Source: Mageeibacillus sp. UBA3708 (GTDB lineage Bacteria > Bacillota > Clostridia > Saccharofermentanales > Saccharofermentanaceae). From it: DNA of 9,655 nucleotides. The number at the start of each line of letters is the position of its first letter. Positions within the stretch are counted from its first letter, which is position 1. The DNA is taken from positions 1 through 9,655 of the forward strand of contig DFIB01000148.1 of NCBI GenBank assembly GCA_002371375.1, read 5' to 3'. Below the pieces are notes generated by a model, which did no database searches, had not been told where the DNA came from, and saw only the letters and a program-made list of their open reading frames with translations. Positions 6,397-9,655 of this stretch are shown here, one piece after another. The position numbers and the translations under genes were made by a program.

Positions 6397-6402
6397 TATA
6401 AT
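6397..6402 (+). promoter_or_regulatory. -10 element of the kinase-like gene at 6420
   Basis: A perfect TATAAT lies 18 bp before the ATG at 6420. No clear -35 hexamer is seen at normal spacing. Transcription would begin near 6409, leaving a leader of only about 11 nt. Only a weak AGG lies upstream of the ATG and part of it would fall at the transcript's 5' end, so translation may be nearly leaderless. A start further upstream, from another promoter, cannot be excluded. Confidence 0.5.
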
Positions 6403-6419
6403 ACGGCAGGTCTGAGTAT

Positions 6420-7352
6420 ATGAAGAATATTTTGTCTGTCTCTGATACATATGAAGGTACACACCTTGATGTGAAGCGCTCCGGTGCGACGATCAAGGCT
6501 TATGGCATGGAGCCGTTTATCGCTGTCAGTGAATTCATCCACAGAGACGGAACAAGCGAACCGGTCGATATAGAAGATACTTTGGAATTTTGTTTCGGCG
6601 AGTGCAATCCGGATGCGGTTTTTGTAGGTTTTATTCACGGTGAGAGAACAGCAGCCCGGGTCGCATCAATACTTGCCAAGCACAATCCTTCCATTGTGGT
6701 ATCCGACCCTTCCATCATCTCTGACAGCGGCGAGTTGTGGATGACAGAGAAGACGTACAATGTCGTATCCACCGCTATTTTTGACCTGTCAACACATATA
6801 ATCATCAACCATCTCGAGGCTGAACTGTTAGCAGGATTCGAGTGTATGAGTTCATATGATTTCGAGCGTGCCGCGCGGAAGCTGAGCAGTTGCTTCAATG
6901 CATCCCTCTACATAAAGGGTTGCTCGAGAACCGGCAACCACGGACTGTTCTGTGACTCATCAGGACTTACATGGGTCGATGACGACCGCTCGCGAGCCAA
7001 TCCGGAGCTGTCCCTCGGCAACGCCTTGAACTGCGAACTTGCTCTCGGCGTCACCGGAGTCAAGGCAATCACAAATGCCATCTTCTTCACGGTCAACGGA
7101 CGCCGCGTAACAGAATCCATCCCGGTACCACAGGTTGCCCCCACCCTCATCTCTCCTGCCAAATCACTGAGAGATATCGCCAGAAGCATTGATCCGATTA
7201 CCGAAGGCACAAAAGGCACCGTATCTGAGATCAGAGTTTCCTCGCCTGCAAAAGCGGCCTCAGCATCATCCCGCAATATCAACGACTCACTGACGGCGCT
7301 TGCCGGTATCAGGAAGCGTCTGGAGGAGCTGAAGAAGAGCTCAGGATCTTAA
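6420..7352 (+). CDS. Divergent pyridoxal/hydroxymethylpyrimidine kinase-like protein, possible pseudokinase
   Basis: The first ~232 residues follow the PdxY/PdxK-ThiD branch of the ribokinase superfamily: an N-terminal ILSVSDTYEG strand-loop, PDAVFVGFIHGE (64-75; family form has GFLGS), VVSDPSIISDSGELW (93-107; family VVDPVMGDNGKLY) and IIINHLEAELLAG (127-139; family ITPNLTEAxLLxG). Where the family has the anion-hole and catalytic motif GTGD (or GTGC in ThiD), this protein reads LGNALNCELALG (199-210), so the catalytic Asp/Cys is absent from its usual place. It may therefore be an inactive binding protein or a very divergent enzyme; alignment could shift this. Residues ~233-310 are an unusual Ser/Ala-rich tail ending in a charged helix. 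This is the only plus-strand gene, divergent from the STAS operon and convergent with the EAL gene, with 28 bp between their ends and no clear terminator. Confidence 0.7.
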   Translation: MKNILSVSDTYEGTHLDVKRSGATIKAYGMEPFIAVSEFIHRDGTSEPVDIEDTLEFCFGECNPDAVFVGFIHGERTAARVASILAKHNPSIVVSDPSIISDSGELWMTEKTYNVVSTAIFDLSTHIIINHLEAELLAGFECMSSYDFERAARKLSSCFNASLYIKGCSRTGNHGLFCDSSGLTWVDDDRSRANPELSLGNALNCELALGVTGVKAITNAIFFTVNGRRVTESIPVPQVAPTLISPAKSLRDIARSIDPITEGTKGTVSEIRVSSPAKAASASSRNINDSLTALAGIRKRLEELKKSSGS

Positions 7353-7380
7353 ATTCCCTGCTTCAGACCACAACCCTGTA

Positions 7381-9471
7381 TCATTGTTCTTCCCCGGTAA
7401 CACTGACATCACCGGGTTCGCTGATGTCACTACTCTCCCCGGCATCCTCAGTCACCTCCGGTTGCGCACTGCTCATGCGGGTGACATAGTCATCTGCCGG
7501 CATCGGCTTGGCATAGTAGTAACCCTGAATCATGTCGCAGCCCTCCGCCGCGAGGAAGTCCACCTGGGCCTTGTCTTCGACGCCCTCGGCGACGGTGACC
7601 ATGTTGAGACCCTTGGCGAGTCTGATAGCTTCCTTGACAACGATGTGTTCACGTTCCTGATCGTCGCTGCCGCGGAAAAATCCGGCGTCAAGCTTGAGGA
7701 CGTTGAGCGGCAGATCTTTCAGGGAATTGAGAGATGAATAGCCTGCGCCGAAGTCATCCATGGACACGGCAAAGCCGTACTGCTGCAGGTTAGAGATCGT
7801 GTGGAGGAGGGCGTTCTTGTCGTCGAAGAATGCACTTTCGGTGAGCTCGATCTCGACGAGGTTGTGAGGGCAGCCCTCGCTGTCGATGATGTCCCTGATC
7901 TGCTCGGCAAGGTCGCTCTCGACGAAGTGAGCTCTGGATACGTTGACAGACACAGGAACGCATTCGTATCCTGCATCGACCCAGCGCTTCTGGTCACGTG
8001 CCACATGCCGTATCATATAATGATCGAGTTCGGTGATAAAGCCTGACTCCTCGAAGATCGGGATGAACTTGCCGGGAGGCACGATTCCTGTCTCCGTCTG
8101 CCACCTGACGAGCGCTTCGGCACCCATGAGCTTGTCGGTGCGAGGGTCGTATTTGGGCTGGTAATAGACGATGAACTCCTCTTTGTCGATGGCGCTCTGC
8201 TGCCTCTCGTTGACGTTGTCGATCCACTTCTGGTCGTTAAGAAGTTTCCTGTCGAATACGGCGATGCCGGACTCGCCGGAATCGGAGATCGATATGCGGG
8301 CCGCACATGCGTTGTTGTAGTACATTTCGAGCTGAGGATCCCTGTTCCTCTCCGGCGTAGCGGGTATGAAATCAATTCCGGCCTGGAAGTTGAACCTGTG
8401 GTTGGAATCGACCTTCTCGAGTTTGCTGATTATGCTGTGGATCCTCATCTTGAGGTCATTCTCATCTGTATATTTGATGAGCATCGGAAACGAAGACGAC
8501 GTGCGCGCGCACATGTCCTTCCTGTCTATATTCTCGGTTATTGTTTTGTAAACTTTGGCGAGCATCTCTTCGCCTTCCTCTACAGAGTGGCAGAGCACGT
8601 AGTTACGGAACTTCACAAAAACAAGATTCACCACAGCAAACTTACTCTTGCGTGAAGAAAACTTACGCAGCTTCTCCTCGCCCTTGATCAGGAACCACAT
8701 CCAGTTGTGATTATCCGATACATAATCCATAAACAGGAGCTTCGTCATCCTGCGATGGCTGGCAAGGTGCGTGATGGAATTGACTATTAAAACCACAAAC
8801 AAAACTAAGATTACTATGCCGATTACCGCCGCAAAGATTATCGAGAAAACATAGTCAAGCGTAGTTATTGTCATCTCGGCGCGGTAGAAAAATGTTGAAC
8901 CGTCGGCCAGATCTTCTACCCCGACCCAGAAACTCAGATCCAGATCCTCACTCTTGCCTAAAGTCGAGAAGAAAAGTGAGATATCATCACTCTCAAAATT
9001 AGCATTCACAACACTGTCATCACCCATTACCGGAGGCAGATACCCGGTGTTTGTGTCACCGTATATCCGCACATGCTGACTGTACGGCGTTCCGTCAAAT
9101 GAAGAGACGGAACTGCTCTTAGTCATATCAATCGTATCTTCACCGTTAGTGAACTTGACGTTGCCTTCATTATCGACGATCTTATACGTGCCTATCGCCT
9201 GACTCAGTAATTCATAATCGACCTGCTTGCCTTCAGCTACCGATGAGTCATAAATCTTTGCCATCGACATTGCGTAGTCGATCTCGGAATATGCCCTCGA
9301 CAGCAGATAATGTGTCGTGAACACAACCATCGCCAGTGACAGCACGGCACTCATAAAAACGAACATGAAGAAATAAAAGATGATCGCCCCCACAACATGA
9401 GGCTTCCTGAGCTTGAGCGCCTTCTTCTTATTACGCTTGATCTCCTCTTTTGTCATGACCTTGCTGTCCAT
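7381..9471 (-). CDS. Membrane-anchored degenerate GGDEF plus EAL cyclic-di-GMP phosphodiesterase
   Basis: The 696-residue protein has a basic N-terminus, a membrane helix at about 26-51, an extracytoplasmic sensor region at about 52-205 (Cache/PAS-like by position; YKIVDNEGNVKF is typical), a second helix at about 207-232, a degenerate GGDEF domain at about 245-410, and an EAL domain at about 425-665. The GGDEF signature is replaced by RTSSSFP (323-329), so no diguanylate cyclase activity is expected. The EAL active site is complete: EALVRW (E452), N510, EIELTE (E542), MDDFGAGYSSL (D572, D573), K593 and D595, VAEGVED (E629) and Q649. It should hydrolyse cyclic di-GMP, controlled by a periplasmic or surface signal. 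An acidic Ser/Asp/Glu-rich tail of about 30 residues follows. The ATG at 9471 has GGAGG nine bases upstream and lies 23 nt after the acetyltransferase stop, so the two genes are probably co-transcribed. Confidence 0.92.
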   Translation of the reverse strand: MDSKVMTKEEIKRNKKKALKLRKPHVVGAIIFYFFMFVFMSAVLSLAMVVFTTHYLLSRAYSEIDYAMSMAKIYDSSVAEGKQVDYELLSQAIGTYKIVDNEGNVKFTNGEDTIDMTKSSSVSSFDGTPYSQHVRIYGDTNTGYLPPVMGDDSVVNANFESDDISLFFSTLGKSEDLDLSFWVGVEDLADGSTFFYRAEMTITTLDYVFSIIFAAVIGIVILVLFVVLIVNSITHLASHRRMTKLLFMDYVSDNHNWMWFLIKGEEKLRKFSSRKSKFAVVNLVFVKFRNYVLCHSVEEGEEMLAKVYKTITENIDRKDMCARTSSSFPMLIKYTDENDLKMRIHSIISKLEKVDSNHRFNFQAGIDFIPATPERNRDPQLEMYYNNACAARISISDSGESGIAVFDRKLLNDQKWIDNVNERQQSAIDKEEFIVYYQPKYDPRTDKLMGAEALVRWQTETGIVPPGKFIPIFEESGFITELDHYMIRHVARDQKRWVDAGYECVPVSVNVSRAHFVESDLAEQIRDIIDSEGCPHNLVEIELTESAFFDDKNALLHTISNLQQYGFAVSMDDFGAGYSSLNSLKDLPLNVLKLDAGFFRGSDDQEREHIVVKEAIRLAKGLNMVTVAEGVEDKAQVDFLAAEGCDMIQGYYYAKPMPADDYVTRMSSAQPEVTEDAGESSDISEPGDVSVTGEEQ

Positions 9472-9494
9472 ATCCCTATTCCTCCCCGTGCACC

Positions 9495-9655
9495 TCAGTC
9501 ATCATTTCTGTAATCGTCAACATCAAATCTCAGATCCTTATAATAGAAATCCCTGTCCTCTTCAGTTATTCTCCTGACCACCCTGCACGGATTGCCAACA
9601 GCAACAGAGTTATCGGGAATGTCCTTAGTCACGACGCTTCCTCCGCCGATGACCA
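9495..9655 (-). CDS. Hexapeptide-repeat acetyltransferase, C-terminal part (runs off the window)
   Basis: Only the last 53 codons are present; the gene continues beyond the window edge. The readable part begins [20 protein letters not shown] and continues with [20 protein letters not shown] before a TGA at 9495-9497. This is the C-terminal cap of the left-handed beta-helix O-acetyltransferases (maltose/galactoside acetyltransferase, LacA/Maa-like), where the G-S-V-V-T-K-D and VAVGNPC motifs are characteristic. Such enzymes use acetyl-CoA to acetylate sugars. The specific acceptor cannot be told from this end. It lies directly upstream of the EAL gene on the same strand. Confidence 0.85.
   Translation of the reverse strand, partial: VIGGGSVVTKDIPDNSVAVGNPCRVVRRITEEDRDFYYKDLRFDVDDYRNDD

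Noticed and set aside
7393..7429. Two overlapping inverted repeats (CCCGGT/ACCGGG and TGACATCA/TGATGTCA) near the convergent 3' ends of the kinase-like and EAL genes
   Set aside because: They lie inside the EAL coding sequence, have 10-12 base loops and no T tract on either side, so a bidirectional terminator is not supported. The repeat partly reflects the repetitive acidic tail of the protein.
1..9655. CRISPR arrays, IS elements, integrases, toxin-antitoxin pairs, phage genes, tRNA or rRNA genes
   Set aside because: No repeat-spacer pattern, transposase or integrase motif, terminal repeats or RNA gene signature was found; base composition is fairly even across the window.

Overview
The window looks like ordinary chromosomal DNA from a low-to-moderate GC Gram-positive anaerobe, most likely a member of the Clostridia (Lachnospiraceae/Oscillospiraceae-like). 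This is inferred from strong purine-rich ribosome binding sites (an exact AAGGAGG before the gene at 6192), TATAAT-type promoters, tightly packed operons, and families common in gut and rumen Clostridia: a MATE transporter with an anti-sigma-like ATPase tail, STAS proteins, an MmcQ/YjbR-EVE-like protein and a membrane EAL protein. No rRNA, tRNA, IS element, integrase or CRISPR array was seen. Almost everything is on the minus strand; one gene (6420-7352) runs on the plus strand.

Layout from low to high coordinates: (a) 148-435, a small double zinc-ribbon protein, and 525-1319, an MmcQ/YjbR domain fused to an EVE/PUA-like domain. The second has its own extended -10 promoter near 1385-1393 and the two are probably co-transcribed. 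(b) A rho-independent terminator at 1437-1458 ends the next minus-strand operon. (c) A five-gene operon occupies 6192 down to 1600: a stand-alone STAS protein, a STAS domain fused to an APH/choline-kinase-like kinase, a PHP-domain phosphoesterase, a MATE transporter fused to a C-terminal RsbW/SpoIIAB-like HATPase, and an unrecognised 139-aa protein. The spacings are 26 nt, about 10 nt, a 1-nt overlap and 7 nt. (d) A 227-bp AT-rich divergent intergenic region (6193-6419) carries promoters facing both ways. (e) 6420-7352 encodes a divergent pyridoxal/hydroxymethylpyrimidine-kinase-like protein that appears to lack the family's catalytic aspartate. (f) 9655 down to 7381 is another minus-strand operon: the 3' end of a hexapeptide-repeat acetyltransferase, then a membrane-anchored protein with a degenerate GGDEF and an intact EAL domain, predicted to break down cyclic di-GMP.

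The most interesting unit is the five-gene operon. Partner-switching systems pair a STAS antagonist with an RsbW-type kinase and a phosphatase, and normally release a sigma factor. Here the kinase-like ATPase is attached to a multidrug/sodium-type transporter, one STAS domain is attached to a small-molecule-kinase fold, and no PP2C phosphatase or sigma factor is visible. A reasonable but untested reading is a membrane partner-switching module that couples transport to intracellular phosphorylation signalling.
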